Assembly: GCA_963820035.1 (NCBI GenBank)
Contig: CAWFYK010000005.1
Location: 62,001 to 126,000 of the forward strand
DNA from: JAWWPG01 sp963820035
Lineage (GTDB): Bacteria; Actinomycetota; Actinomycetes; Propionibacteriales; Nocardioidaceae
Length of the DNA stretch: 64,000 nt
Reading direction: 5' to 3'
The translations under genes were made by a program, and so were the position numbers. Of this stretch, positions 8,203 through 17,645 are shown one piece after another (positions within the stretch are counted from its first letter, which is position 1; the number at the start of each line of letters is the position of its first letter). The notes under the pieces are model-generated. The model made no database searches, was not told the DNA's origin, and saw nothing but the letters and a program-made list of their open reading frames with translations.

Positions 8203-9463
8203 GGAGGTGACGCTCAAACCAGGCGCGGGCCAGCGCCGCTACCCTGCCGAGCGCCCCAGGCTCCTCGAACAGATGGGTGGCCCGATGCACGACCTCAACC
8301 TCGACCAGGCAGGTCATCGTGGCAGCCGCGGAGCGGTTCAGCTCGAGCACCGTCTCGTCGCGACCGCCGACGACCAGCAGGGTCGGACACCGCACCTGCG
8401 GGAGTACGGCGGCCGCGAGGTCAGGGCGACCGCCGCGGCAGACGACGGCCCGGACCACGTTCGACAGCCGGGCAGCGGCCGCGAGAGCTGCTGCCGCCCC
8501 GGTGCTTGCTCCGAAATAGCCGACTGCCGGTGGCAGGGCTTTCTCGGCGCGGAGCAGGGCGGAGGTGGCATCGGTCAGGCGTCCGCCGAGCAGGTCGACG
8601 TCGAAGGCCCGTCCCCTGTCGGCCGCCTCCGCCTCCACGAGCAGGTCGAGCAGGCAGGTGGCCAGGCCGGCGCGGTTCAGCATCTCCGCGACGTAGCGGT
8701 TGCGCGGGCTGTGCCGGCTGCTGCCGCTGCCATGAGCGAACAGCACCAGCCCGAAGGGGTCGGCCGGAACGGTGAGCCGCGCACCGAGCACCACCGGGCC
8801 GGCTTCGAGGCGGAGGTCGGAGTCCCGCTCGGTTGCTGCCCGCCGTAGCAGCGTGACGACTTCGGCGTCGGACACCTGGTCGAAGTCGTGGTACCACTGA
8901 CCGACGGCCATGAACGGGTGTGGCGTCTCGGCGCAGATCACGTCGTCGGCGACCTGGCGGAGCCGTTCGAGGGTCGACCTCGGCGACACCGGGACGGCCA
9001 CGACCACCCGAGCCGGGCCGTGCGCACGAACGACCTGACAGGCCGCCAGCATGGTCGAGCCGGTCGCCACCCCGTCGTCGACGATGACCACCGTCCTGCC
9101 CGACAGGGATGCGCACTCGCGACCGCCCCGAAGCACGTCGGCCTGCTCGCAGACGCGGCGGCGCTCGTCAGCCTCGAGACGAGCCAGGTCCTGCGAGCTC
9201 ACGCCGGCCCGGGCGGCGACGTCCGGGTCGGTCACGACGATGTCGCCCTCGCCGACCGCGCCCATCGCCAGCTCCCGCTGACGGGGGACGCCGAGCTTCC
9301 GCACGATGATCACGTCGACATCGGCATCCAAGGCGCGAGCGACCATGAACGCGACGGGCACGCCGCCGCGCGGGAGTCCGAGGACGATCGGGTCGGCGAG
9401 GTCGGCGTCGGCAAGCAGCGCCGCGAGCGCCACTCCCGCCTCGGTCCGGTTCCAGAACAGCAG
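8165..9463 (-). CDS. Phosphoribosyltransferase fused to alpha/beta hydrolase
   Basis: Two-domain protein of ~430 residues. The N-terminal half is a type-I phosphoribosyltransferase-like domain: VLGLPRGGVPVAF, then the PRPP loop VVIVDDGVATGSTM. The C-terminal half is a dienelactone-hydrolase/alpha-beta hydrolase-like domain with nucleophile region GYFGASTGAAAAL, an acid in VVGGRDETVLELN and the late His in HRATHLFEE. The start is unclear. GTG 9433 would cut off conserved FWNRTEAG residues, whereas an AAGGAGG at 9469-9475 precedes CTG codons at 9463 and 9460, so a CTG start is likely. The substrate is unknown. Such fusions occur in Actinobacteria, but I know no established role. Confidence 0.75.
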   Translation of the reverse strand: MLFWNRTEAGVALAALLADADLADPIVLGLPRGGVPVAFMVARALDADVDVIIVRKLGVPRQRELAMGAVGEGDIVVTDPDVAARAGVSSQDLARLEADERRRVCEQADVLRGGRECASLSGRTVVIVDDGVATGSTMLAACQVVRAHGPARVVVAVPVSPRSTLERLRQVADDVICAETPHPFMAVGQWYHDFDQVSDAEVVTLLRRAATERDSDLRLEAGPVVLGARLTVPADPFGLVLFAHGSGSSRHSPRNRYVAEMLNRAGLATCLLDLLVEAEAADRGRAFDVDLLGGRLTDATSALLRAEKALPPAVGYFGASTGAAAALAAAARLSNVVRAVVCRGGRPDLAAAVLPQVRCPTLLVVGGRDETVLELNRSAAATMTCLVEVEVVHRATHLFEEPGALGRVAALARAWFERHLPDSSDRARGKSR

Positions 9464-9617
9464 GTCGACCTCCTTGCGGGTGACGTCGGTTCAGCTCAGG
9501 CGGGACTACCGGACTCCACGCGGGTCGTCCTGATGGGCGACCTCGAGATGAGTCCCTCCCCACGACCAGCCATGCCCAGTATCCAACGGCTGTCCAGCCG
9601 CCCCTTATCTTCGGTGC

Positions 9618-10100
9618 ATGGACGACGACAACGACGCGAACGCCGAGCCGGAGGGCCTCGACCCGGTTGCCGCCTACGGGCGAGCTGCCCACCCGGACCG
9701 TCCGGTGGCAAAGAAGCGGCCTGATGGCCTCGACGACGCGACGGTCGAGGCGCTCGGCAAGGTCTCCGAGGCGCTTGAGATCGTCGAGCACGCCCGCGGG
9801 CTGCTCTACGCGTTCCACCGGCACTGCGGGATGGCCGACCTGGCACTCCAGGATGCCGTCATGCAGCTGCGCGAGGCCGGCCAGCGACAGGCCGCGGACG
9901 AGCTGGACGAGGTCTTGGTGGGCCGTGACGTGATCGAGGGCCGCTGGAGCTTCCAGATCGTCGAGGACTACGACCGCAGCTACTGGCAGGTGTTCCGGGC
10001 CATGGAGCGGCGAGCTCGCCGTCTCGCCGGTGACGTCGAGCCGCATGTCTTCGAGGCCGAGATGAAGTACGACGAGCAGCGGCGCGACCTGACCGGGTGA
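9618..10100 (+). CDS. Conserved hypothetical protein
   Basis: 160-residue soluble protein. An acidic low-complexity N-terminus (MDDDNDANAEPEGLDP) precedes a helical body with EALEIVEHARGLLYAFHRHC near residues 55-74 and a charged C-terminus (VEPHVFEAEMKYDEQRRD). No catalytic motif, membrane segment or signal peptide is visible. Codon use matches the neighbours, so it is a real gene. It diverges from the phosphoribosyltransferase fusion with ~150 bp between the starts. I do not recognise a function. Confidence 0.7.
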   Translation: MDDDNDANAEPEGLDPVAAYGRAAHPDRPVAKKRPDGLDDATVEALGKVSEALEIVEHARGLLYAFHRHCGMADLALQDAVMQLREAGQRQAADELDEVLVGRDVIEGRWSFQIVEDYDRSYWQVFRAMERRARRLAGDVEPHVFEAEMKYDEQRRDLTG

Positions 10101-10259
10101 CCGGTGCGGCTCAGCCGGCAGCCGGCCAGTCCGGCCGGCGTCCGCCGAGACCGACGACCCCTCATCTGGCGATGATCGGAGGTGCATCCGGGCCGATTCG
10201 CTCGCCGAGCCGAGTCGCCGTTGTGGTGGTATGTTCCTGGCTGAACCGAGGAAGAGGCG

Positions 10260-11210
10260 ATGACGGAGGAGCCTGTCGGACCGGCTGATGCGACCGTGGT
10301 GCCGCGCTACGCGGGGCCGTCGACGTTCGCTCGTCTTCCCCGCCTCGACGAGGTGGGTCGCGCCGACGTCGCCATCGTGGGAGTGCCGTTCGACTCGGGA
10401 GTGAGCTACCGCCCGGGGGCGCGCTTCGGGCCGGCGCACATCCGCCAGTCCTCCCGTCTGCTGCGGCCCTACAACCCGGCGCTCGGTCGCTCGCCGTTCG
10501 CCGCCCAGCAGGTCGCGGACGCCGGCGACATCGCCGCCAACCCGTTCGACATCCACGCCGCCATCGCCCAGATCGAAGCCGCGGCGGACGCGCTGTCCGG
10601 GACCGCAGGGAGGCTGCTGACGCTCGGTGGTGACCACACGATCGCGCTCCCGCTGCTGCGGTCCGTCGTACGACGCCACGGTCCGGTCGCCGTGCTGCAC
10701 TTCGACGCCCACCTGGACACCTGGGACACCTACTTCGGAGAGCCGTTCACCCACGGCACCCCGTTCCGGCGCGCCTCCGAGGAGGGACTGATCGACTCCG
10801 CGCGTTCCCTGCACGTCGGGATCCGCGGGCCGCTCTATGCCGCCATGGACCTCGACGAGACGGCGCGCCTCGGTTACGCCACGATCGCCTGCACCGACTA
10901 TGACCGGCTCGGTCTCGACCGCATCATTCTCGCCATGCGTGACCGACTGGGCCACGGACCGGTCTACGTCTCCGTCGACATCGACGTCATCGACCCCGGA
11001 ATGGCGCCCGGAACCGGCACTCCGGAGGCGGGTGGTCTCACCTCGCGCGAGCTGCTGGCGACGCTTCGTGGGCTGGACGGGACAGACATCGTGGGCGCCG
11101 ACATCGTGGAGGTTGCTCCCGCCTACGACCAGGCCGAGGTGACCGGCATCGCGGCCTCCCATGTCGGCTATGAGCTTGTCTCACTGATGGCCGGCACCAC
11201 GCCGACCTAG
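10260..11210 (+). CDS. Agmatinase/guanidino-hydrolase family (ureohydrolase)
   Basis: 316-residue binuclear-manganese ureohydrolase related to SpeB. The metal ligands are visible in order: GGDHTIALP (near 125), HFDAHLDTW (near 150) and SVDIDVIDPGMAPGTGTPE (near 240). The enzyme should release urea from a guanidino compound; agmatine, guanidinobutyrate and related substrates cannot be told apart by reading. ATG 10260 follows a GAAGAGG-type ribosome-binding site. The next gene, 42 bp on, is an NCS1 permease, followed by an amidase, which suggests an operon for uptake and breakdown of an N-rich compound. Confidence 0.85.
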   Translation: MTEEPVGPADATVVPRYAGPSTFARLPRLDEVGRADVAIVGVPFDSGVSYRPGARFGPAHIRQSSRLLRPYNPALGRSPFAAQQVADAGDIAANPFDIHAAIAQIEAAADALSGTAGRLLTLGGDHTIALPLLRSVVRRHGPVAVLHFDAHLDTWDTYFGEPFTHGTPFRRASEEGLIDSARSLHVGIRGPLYAAMDLDETARLGYATIACTDYDRLGLDRIILAMRDRLGHGPVYVSVDIDVIDPGMAPGTGTPEAGGLTSRELLATLRGLDGTDIVGADIVEVAPAYDQAEVTGIAASHVGYELVSLMAGTTPT

Positions 11211-11252
11211 CAGTTCCGCACCAGCACCCCGTGTGCACGAGAGGAGACCCCG

Positions 11253-12728
11253 GTGGCAACAGACACCAGAGAGCGCCAGGAACGTAAGTCAGGGATCGAG
11301 GTCCGCTCGATCGACTACGTGCCCCTCGATGAGCGGCACGGTCAGCTGTGGCACCTCGGGCCGCTGTGGTTCATGAGCAACGCGCAGATCGCCACCCTCG
11401 CCGTCGGAGTCCTCGGGGTGACCGCCGGGGGCAACCTGGTCTGGTCGCTCGTGGCCATCATCCTCGGGGTGCTCACCGGCACGTTCTTCATGGCCGCCCA
11501 CTCCGCCCAAGGGCCCCAGCTCGGACTGCCGCAGATGATCCAGTCCCGACCGCAGTTCGGCTACATCGGCGCGATCCTGGTCTGGTTCTTCGCCTACATC
11601 CAATACGCCGGCTTCAACATCTTCAACACCCTGCTCGGCGCCCAGGCGATGGATACGACAGTGCACGGCGGCACCAAGGTCTGGATCGTGGTGCTGACCG
11701 TGGCAGCCGTCGTGGCGGCCGTCATCGGCTATGACTTCATCCACAAGATGGAGCGGGGGCTCACCTACGGCTTCCTGGTGCTGTTCGGGATCCTGACGAT
11801 CGTCATCCTGACGCTGCACTACCCGGCCGGCTCGTTCGACCTGGGCACGTTCGACCTGACGCCGTTCCTGCTGCAGTACTCCGTGGTCGCCGGCTACCAG
11901 ATCAGCTGGGCGATCTACGTGTCGGACTACTCCCGCTACCTCCCACCGGACGTCACGGTCAGGAAGACGTTCTACTGGACGTACGGCGGATCGGCTCTCG
12001 GCGCCATCTGGATCATGTGCATCGGCTCCGCGCTGGCCGCCTGGGCAGGCTCCGGCTTCGACCCCGTCGGGTCGCTCTATGACGCTGGCAACGAGTTCTT
12101 CTCCGGCTTCGGTGAGATCATCTTGGTGTTCTCCGCGCTCGGCCTGGTGTCGGTGATGGCGCTGAACCTGTATGGCGGATCGCTGACGTTGATCAGCGCC
12201 TCCGACTCCTTCAAGCGGGTCCAGCCGACTCTCAACGTGCGTCTCGTGACGATCGGCTTCACGGCCCTGATCTCGTTGGTGCTCGCGTTGTTCAGCACGT
12301 CGTCGTTCCAGTCCAACTTCGAGGACTTCCTGCTGCTGGTGCTCTATCTCTTCATCCCGTGGACAGCCGTCAACCTTGTCGACTACTTCATCGTGCGACG
12401 CGGGCACTACGCCATCGCCGAGATCTTCGACCCGCACGGGATCTACGGTCGCTGGTCGTGGCGGGGGATCGTGGCGTATGTGGTCGGTTTCGCCGCCATG
12501 GTGCCGTTCTTCAGCACCGGCGCCTACACCGGCCCGATCGCGAACGCGGCAAACGGCGCGGACTACTCCTTGTTCATCGGTCTGCCCGTGGCGGGCATCC
12601 TCTATTGGCTGTTCGCCCGCGGCATCGACGTCGAGGCGGAGACCGAGCTGGCACGTCGGGAGGCGACGGTCCTCGAGGAGGAGGCGATGCGACACTTCCG
12701 CCCGGAGGCCGGCCCATCAGCCGGGTGA
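11253..12728 (+). CDS. NCS1-family nucleobase/hydantoin-type permease (first copy)
   Basis: 491-residue transporter with about 12 membrane helices. NCS1 signatures are visible: VDYVPL-like soluble N-terminus, GPQLGLPQMIQSRPQFGY near residue 85, and YVSDYSRYLP near residue 225. Characterised members import cytosine, uracil, allantoin, hydantoins or thiamine-like bases with Na+ or H+. The gene sits directly between the ureohydrolase and the amidase, so its cargo is probably the substrate of one of those enzymes. GTG start with AGAGGAG upstream. It is clearly distinct in sequence from the second NCS1 permease at 24562. Confidence 0.87.
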   Translation: MATDTRERQERKSGIEVRSIDYVPLDERHGQLWHLGPLWFMSNAQIATLAVGVLGVTAGGNLVWSLVAIILGVLTGTFFMAAHSAQGPQLGLPQMIQSRPQFGYIGAILVWFFAYIQYAGFNIFNTLLGAQAMDTTVHGGTKVWIVVLTVAAVVAAVIGYDFIHKMERGLTYGFLVLFGILTIVILTLHYPAGSFDLGTFDLTPFLLQYSVVAGYQISWAIYVSDYSRYLPPDVTVRKTFYWTYGGSALGAIWIMCIGSALAAWAGSGFDPVGSLYDAGNEFFSGFGEIILVFSALGLVSVMALNLYGGSLTLISASDSFKRVQPTLNVRLVTIGFTALISLVLALFSTSSFQSNFEDFLLLVLYLFIPWTAVNLVDYFIVRRGHYAIAEIFDPHGIYGRWSWRGIVAYVVGFAAMVPFFSTGAYTGPIANAANGADYSLFIGLPVAGILYWLFARGIDVEAETELARREATVLEEEAMRHFRPEAGPSAG

Positions 12729-12770
12729 CGTAGCCGTGTTTCGCCGGGTCGCTCCCGCGAGTGGGCCGAG

Positions 12771-14180
12771 GTGAGGGACGCCTGGGCGATGGCGGCCGCC
12801 GTACGCGCCGGCGAGGTGTCCGCCGAGAGCCTCGTCACCGATGCCCTGCAGCGGATCGAGCAGGTCGATGCGAGGGTGAATGCCTTCACGGTCGTGCTGC
12901 GAGAGGCTGCCCTCGCGGCCGCCCGGGCCGCTGACCGCGGGCTGGCGGCAGACCGGGGGCCGGACAGGCCGCTCGAGGGCGTACCGGTGTCGGTCAAGGA
13001 TCACATCTGGCTTGCGGGAGCCCGGTCCACGAACGGATCGATCGCCTACCGGGACTTCGTGCCCGACCGGGACGCCGTGCCCGTTGCCAGGCTGCGAGCC
13101 GCCGGGGCCATCGTCGTCGGCAAGACCAACAACCCGGAGTTCTGCTACCGCGGGTTCACCGACAACGACCTGTGGGGGCTCACCCGGAACCCGTGGTCGC
13201 CCGACCGCACACCGGGCGGTTCGAGTGGCGGCGCCGGTGCCTCTGTCGCCTACGGGGCGACCCCGATCGGCTTGGGCACGGATGGCGGCGGGTCGATCCG
13301 GATCCCAGCGGCGTTCTGCGGCGTGGTCGGTCATAAGCCGACGTTCGGTCTGGTGCCGAAGCTCCCCGGCTTCCGCGGCTGGCCGACGTTGTCGGTGGAC
13401 GGGCCGCTGACCCGGACCGTCCGTGACGCCGCCCTTGCCCTGTCGGTGATGGCCGGTCCGGACGCCGCAGACGACCTGACCTGGCCCGCGCTGTCTCCCG
13501 GCCCGCCTGCCACCGTCACCCGCGAAACCGAATGGGCATCGCTGCGGGTCGCGGTGTCGGAGGATCTCGGGTGGGCATCTGTCGAGCCGGCCGTCCGGAC
13601 GGCCTTCCGGCGCGCCGTGGACCGGCTGTCCGACGACGGCGCGCAGCTGGTCGAGGCGGCGCCCGCCACGACGTACCCCCCGGAGCTGTGGAACGCCATC
13701 GCACTTCCCGAGGGCTTCGCATCCGAGGGCCCGCTGGTGGAAGAGTGGGGCAGCCGACTGACCTCCGGGACCCTCGAGATCATCGAGGCCGGCCGGGCAG
13801 CCTCGGCCCGGGACTACCTCGATGCGCAGGAGCGTCGGTCGGCCTTCACCAGGGTGTGGCAGGAGTTCTTCGAGCGGTACGACGTGCTGCTCGCTCCGTC
13901 GATGCCGCTCCCCGCGTTCGGTGTCGACCTGGCCTCCCCAGCGTCGATCGACGGGGTCCCAGTCGACCCGTTCTTCGACGACTGGTGTGCACTGGCCCTG
14001 CCGGCGAACCTGACCGGCGGCCCATCCTGCGCGGTGCCGACGGGCTTCGACCGCGAGGGCCTGCCGTTGGGCATGCAAGTCATGGGACCACGCTGGTCGG
14101 ATGCGACCGTGCTCTCGGTCGCTGCTGCCCACGAGCGGCAGTCCCCCTGGGCCGATGCCTGGCCACCGGGCATGCCATAG
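12771..14180 (+). CDS. Amidase (amidase-signature family)
   Basis: 469-residue amidase-signature hydrolase with the Ser-cisSer-Lys triad: Lys in GVPVSVKDHI (near residue 75), cis-Ser in the Gly/Ser-rich TPGGSSGGAGASVA (near 150) and the nucleophile Ser in GTDGGGSIRIPA (near 172). The family hydrolyses linear amides, and the exact substrate cannot be deduced. It is the last gene of the ureohydrolase-permease-amidase group, so it probably handles an amide taken up by the permease or produced from its cargo. GTG start, 42 bp after the permease stop. Confidence 0.87.
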   Translation: MRDAWAMAAAVRAGEVSAESLVTDALQRIEQVDARVNAFTVVLREAALAAARAADRGLAADRGPDRPLEGVPVSVKDHIWLAGARSTNGSIAYRDFVPDRDAVPVARLRAAGAIVVGKTNNPEFCYRGFTDNDLWGLTRNPWSPDRTPGGSSGGAGASVAYGATPIGLGTDGGGSIRIPAAFCGVVGHKPTFGLVPKLPGFRGWPTLSVDGPLTRTVRDAALALSVMAGPDAADDLTWPALSPGPPATVTRETEWASLRVAVSEDLGWASVEPAVRTAFRRAVDRLSDDGAQLVEAAPATTYPPELWNAIALPEGFASEGPLVEEWGSRLTSGTLEIIEAGRAASARDYLDAQERRSAFTRVWQEFFERYDVLLAPSMPLPAFGVDLASPASIDGVPVDPFFDDWCALALPANLTGGPSCAVPTGFDREGLPLGMQVMGPRWSDATVLSVAAAHERQSPWADAWPPGMP

Positions 14181-14426
14181 CGAGGGATTTGCGGGCCGCG
14201 TGTACCGCTCGGGCAGGTTGGGCTGCCGCCCCGCGATGCGTTTGAGGGAAAAGGCGACACGCGCAGTGACGCGGGAGCTTTCGTGACACGTGGCTTGAGG
14301 AGGCGTCTCACGTCTTGGTCTCGCGTTGTGGGCCGTGAACGTATCCACGCAAGTGCGTTGATATTGCTGTTGGCATCGCGATCTGCAATTTCCACGCATG
14401 TGCGTGGTGACGTTCGCGAGGGCTTT
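14181..14426. other. Intergenic region with two near-identical palindromic motifs
   Basis: A 246-bp gap between the amidase (plus) and sulfotransferase (minus) ends, lower in GC than its surroundings. It holds CCACGCAAGTGCGTTG near 14345-14360 and the perfect inverted repeat CCACGCA-TG-TGCGTGG at 14393-14408, about 50 bp apart. Part of this stretch (GTGAAC...ACGCAAGTGCG, 14336-14357) resembles the minus strand at about 31394-31416. No gene is convincing here. The palindromes could be operators or act as terminators between the converging genes. Confidence 0.4.
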
Positions 14427-15728
14427 CTAGTCTCGCTCCGCTTCGGAACGGCCGAGGCGTCGTATCCAGCGAACCGCGTTGACGGTGCGCCAGTAGCCGA
14501 CCCGGGTCTTGAAGACCCAGCGATGTCGCTCGCTCAGCCCGATGACGAAGTGGTGGACCGGCCGGAAGCGCATGTCGTGCACGAGCGTGTCGTAGTGCGG
14601 TCTGATCTCCCGCAGCGGCCCAAGCTCGGCCTTCAGCTCCTCGAGCTCATGATGCAGCCGCCGCTGCTCGATGGCGCTGTCGTGCACCTTCTGTCGCTCC
14701 CTGCTGAGGTGCACCAGCAGACCGTCGATCGCCTCGATGCCCTCGCCGAGGAGGATGGCGTCATCGACCGATTCGGGGTGGTCGGTCACTCGCACCGTCG
14801 GATCGAGAGTCTCCTCGCCGGGAACCAGCTCGGCCAGGTCTCCCACGACGGTCACCCCGAGGGCATCGAGCTGCTCGGCGATCTCCCGGGATCGCTGGAC
14901 GGCGAAGGAGCGGTCGTCACCGGTCAACGCAACATGGGTGCCCGGCCGCCCAGCCAGCACATCCTGGGCGAAAACCTCCTTGACCGTCGGCGGGTAGGGA
15001 CCCGGGATGAGAAGCCTGTCACCGAGTCCTTGGTTGACCCGGCGCAGCAGCTCGGCCTGCTCGGCACGCAGCGACGAGTTGGTGCGCGACGACACCAGGT
15101 CGAACGCCTCGGGGTCGAGCTCGAGGAGCCGGGCGAAGCGCAGCCACAGCTCGTCTCGCGAGACTCCGCGCGGCGGCACCGTGATCACGTGGATGTTGCT
15201 CATCGGGACCGCCGAGCCCCATCGACGGCAGACGTCTGCGTAGTCCTGCACCGACCAGAACCACTCCGCGGAGTGAACGTTCGTCCGCAGCCCCTCGACG
15301 AACTCGCGGAAGGTGCTCGATGACCGGTGCTTGATGTGCTCCTGCCACTCGGCCGGGATCTGCCGCACCAGGTCACGGGCGGTCAGGATCACCTGCACGT
15401 CGGCCGCGCCCCAGGCCTCGACGGCCCGCTTCGCCTGCTCCGATGTCGTGGCGGCAAACAGCTCGTGGGAGACGAGGACGTTGCCGTCCCACGCAGCGCC
15501 CTCCTCGACCAGCCGAGCCCAGATCCCGGCGGCCCGATCCGGGAAGTTCGGCATGTGGGAGAGCTCGCGGACGTCGGCGCTGGCCAGGAAATGGTCGTAG
15601 AAGGAGCCAAGAGGCAGCAGCAGGCCCTGTTCGTTGGCCGTCTGGCGCTGCGACCACAGCACGTTCTGCAGGAAGGTGGTGCCGGTCTTCGGGCTCCCGA
15701 CATGCAGGAAGATCCGTTTGGGCATCAC
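14427..15728 (-). CDS. Sulfotransferase-like protein with C-terminal coiled coil
   Basis: 433-residue protein whose N-terminus carries the PAPS-binding P-loop of sulfotransferases (FLHVGSPKTGTTFLQNVLW, residues ~6-24). Further family segments follow (VLVSHELFAATT near 85; VILTARDLVRQIPAEWQEH near 112-130). The C-terminal third is charged and helical (SRERQKVHDSAIEQRRLHHE), a likely coiled coil, and ends in a basic tail. Relatives sulfate glycans or small molecules; the acceptor is unknown. The gene stands alone on the minus strand, 165 bp upstream of the end of treZ in the same orientation, and may be co-transcribed with nothing else. Confidence 0.75.
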   Translation of the reverse strand: MMPKRIFLHVGSPKTGTTFLQNVLWSQRQTANEQGLLLPLGSFYDHFLASADVRELSHMPNFPDRAAGIWARLVEEGAAWDGNVLVSHELFAATTSEQAKRAVEAWGAADVQVILTARDLVRQIPAEWQEHIKHRSSSTFREFVEGLRTNVHSAEWFWSVQDYADVCRRWGSAVPMSNIHVITVPPRGVSRDELWLRFARLLELDPEAFDLVSSRTNSSLRAEQAELLRRVNQGLGDRLLIPGPYPPTVKEVFAQDVLAGRPGTHVALTGDDRSFAVQRSREIAEQLDALGVTVVGDLAELVPGEETLDPTVRVTDHPESVDDAILLGEGIEAIDGLLVHLSRERQKVHDSAIEQRRLHHELEELKAELGPLREIRPHYDTLVHDMRFRPVHHFVIGLSERHRWVFKTRVGYWRTVNAVRWIRRLGRSEAERD

Positions 15729-15893
15729 ATCAACCTTGAGAAGGGGGCTGTAGGGACGGGGTCCATGGCTAAGCCAGGCTACCGTCCGGGCCGTCTTTGC
15801 AAGCTGTTCTTGCCGGTCAGGAGACTCCTCAGGTCCTGAGGTGCGTGCGCAAACCGCTCGGGAAGCACCAGGCGGCCCAGTGCGCGGGAGGCC

Positions 15894-17645
15894 TCACCGG
15901 CGAGCGGGTCCCAGGACGGCGGCCGACTGCGGTCCGAGGCTGACCCGGCCGCCGTCCACCGATGTCTCCTCCGCGTGCCAGGCCAGCAGCACGTCGAGCT
16001 CGCCGCGTGCGCCCGACACGTCGATGTCGCGCGGTTCGCCGGACAGGTTCGCCACAACCACGTGCCGGCCCCGGAAGACTGCCACCGTGGCCAGGTCAGG
16101 GTCATGGACGACACGCACCTGTTCGAGACGCGGGTCCCGGAGGTCGCCACGCTCGCGACGCAGTCGAATCAGGTCGCGGTACCACCAGAATATCCGGGTG
16201 TGCGGCTCACGCCTCAGCTCGTCCCAGTCCAGCCGCGAGCGTTCGGCGGTTCGGGCTGACTGGGGGTCGGGTACGTCGGAGCGGTCCCAGCCGTGCTCGG
16301 CGAACTCGTCGCGCCGTCCCCGGCGTACCGCTGCGGCGATCGTGGGTTCGGTGTGGTCGGTGAAGTAGAGCCACGGGGTGTCGGCGCCCCACTCCTCGCC
16401 CATGAAGAGCATCGGCGTACCGGCGCTCGTGAGCAGCAGTGCCGCGCCGCAGGCGAGCAGCCCCGGCGAGACCTGGCTCGACAGCCGGTCACCCTGAGCG
16501 CGGTTGCCCACCTGGTCATGAGTCTGGAGCGAGACCACAAACCGCGAGCCTGGCAGCTTGGCGCGGTCGACCCGACGTCCGTGGGTGCGCTGCCGGAACG
16601 ACGAGTAGGTGCCGTCGTGCAGGAAGATGCCCTCGAGCACCTTGGTCAGGGCACCTGCCGCCGCGAAGTCGCCGTAGTAGCCCTGGGTCTCGCCGGTGAG
16701 GAGCACATGGAGTGCATGGTGCACGTCGTCGGCCCACTGGGCGTTGAGACCGAGCCCGCCGGCCTCCCGAGGCGTGACCGTGAGCGGGTCGTTGCGGTCT
16801 GACTCCGCGACGAGCCACAGCGGCCGGCCCAGTCGGGTCGACAAGGCGTTGACCTCAGCGGACAGCTCCTCCAGCAGGGAGATCGCCCGGTCGTCGAAGA
16901 GGGCGTGGACCGCATCGAGCCGGAGTCCGTCGACGTGGAAGTCGCGTAGCCACATGACGGCGTTGTCGATGATGAAGCGGCGCACCTCGTCGCTGCCGGC
17001 GTCGTCCAGGTTGAGCGCGCCGCCCCACGGCGTGCCGTAGCGGTCGGTGAAATAGGGACCGAACTCCTCGAGATGGTTGCCACTCGGACCGAGATGGTTG
17101 TAGACCACGTCGAGGCAGACACCGAGCCGCCGCGCGTGGCAGGCGTCGACGAAGCGCCGGAAGGCGAGCGGTCCGCCATAGGGCTCGTGCACCGCATAAA
17201 GCCCAACGCCGTCATAGCCCCAGCCGTGCCGGCCAGGGAAGGTGGCGAGCGGCATGACCTCGACGATGTCGACGCCCAGCTCGACGAGGTGGTCGAGCCG
17301 CCCGATGGCGGCGTCGAGGGTGCCCTCGGCTGTGAACGTGCCCACGTGCATCTCGTAGATCACGGCGCCCGGCAGGTAGACGCCCCGCCACGGGACCGTC
17401 TCGATCGCGAGCTGGTGCCGGTCCACGACGAGGGACGGACCTTCCGGCCCCTCCGGCAGGGCGAGCGCCCGTGGGTCGGTCCGCGGCGCGCCGTCATCGA
17501 GCGCGAAGAGGTACGGCGTCCCAGGTGCGGCCTCGACGTCGAGCTCCCACCAGCCCTGCTCGGCTGCCTCCATCGGCAGCTTCTCATCGTCGAGGATGAG
17601 CGTCACCGCCGACTCGGCGCGGGGCGCCCAGACGCTGAACCTCAT
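15894..17645 (-). CDS. treZ: Malto-oligosyltrehalose trehalohydrolase TreZ
   Basis: 583-residue GH13 hydrolase that cuts the alpha-1,4 bond next to the terminal trehalosyl unit, releasing trehalose. An N-terminal CBM48-like domain (MRFSVWAPRAESAVTLILDD) precedes the catalytic barrel. Conserved GH13 regions are visible: DVVYNHLGPSGNH, the nucleophile Asp in GLRLDAVHAL, and acid/base Glu in WLVAESDRNDP. The ATG at 17645 overlaps the treY stop (ATGA), so the two are translationally coupled; the open frame upstream of it has no family similarity. Last gene of malQ-glgX-treY-treZ. Confidence 0.92.
   Translation of the reverse strand: MRFSVWAPRAESAVTLILDDEKLPMEAAEQGWWELDVEAAPGTPYLFALDDGAPRTDPRALALPEGPEGPSLVVDRHQLAIETVPWRGVYLPGAVIYEMHVGTFTAEGTLDAAIGRLDHLVELGVDIVEVMPLATFPGRHGWGYDGVGLYAVHEPYGGPLAFRRFVDACHARRLGVCLDVVYNHLGPSGNHLEEFGPYFTDRYGTPWGGALNLDDAGSDEVRRFIIDNAVMWLRDFHVDGLRLDAVHALFDDRAISLLEELSAEVNALSTRLGRPLWLVAESDRNDPLTVTPREAGGLGLNAQWADDVHHALHVLLTGETQGYYGDFAAAGALTKVLEGIFLHDGTYSSFRQRTHGRRVDRAKLPGSRFVVSLQTHDQVGNRAQGDRLSSQVSPGLLACGAALLLTSAGTPMLFMGEEWGADTPWLYFTDHTEPTIAAAVRRGRRDEFAEHGWDRSDVPDPQSARTAERSRLDWDELRREPHTRIFWWYRDLIRLRRERGDLRDPRLEQVRVVHDPDLATVAVFRGRHVVVANLSGEPRDIDVSGARGELDVLLAWHAEETSVDGGRVSLGPQSAAVLGPARR

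Noticed and set aside
14283..15323. Plus-strand gene opposite the sulfotransferase
   Set aside because: It is the complement of a clear sulfotransferase with a P-loop; its composition is that of a shadow frame.
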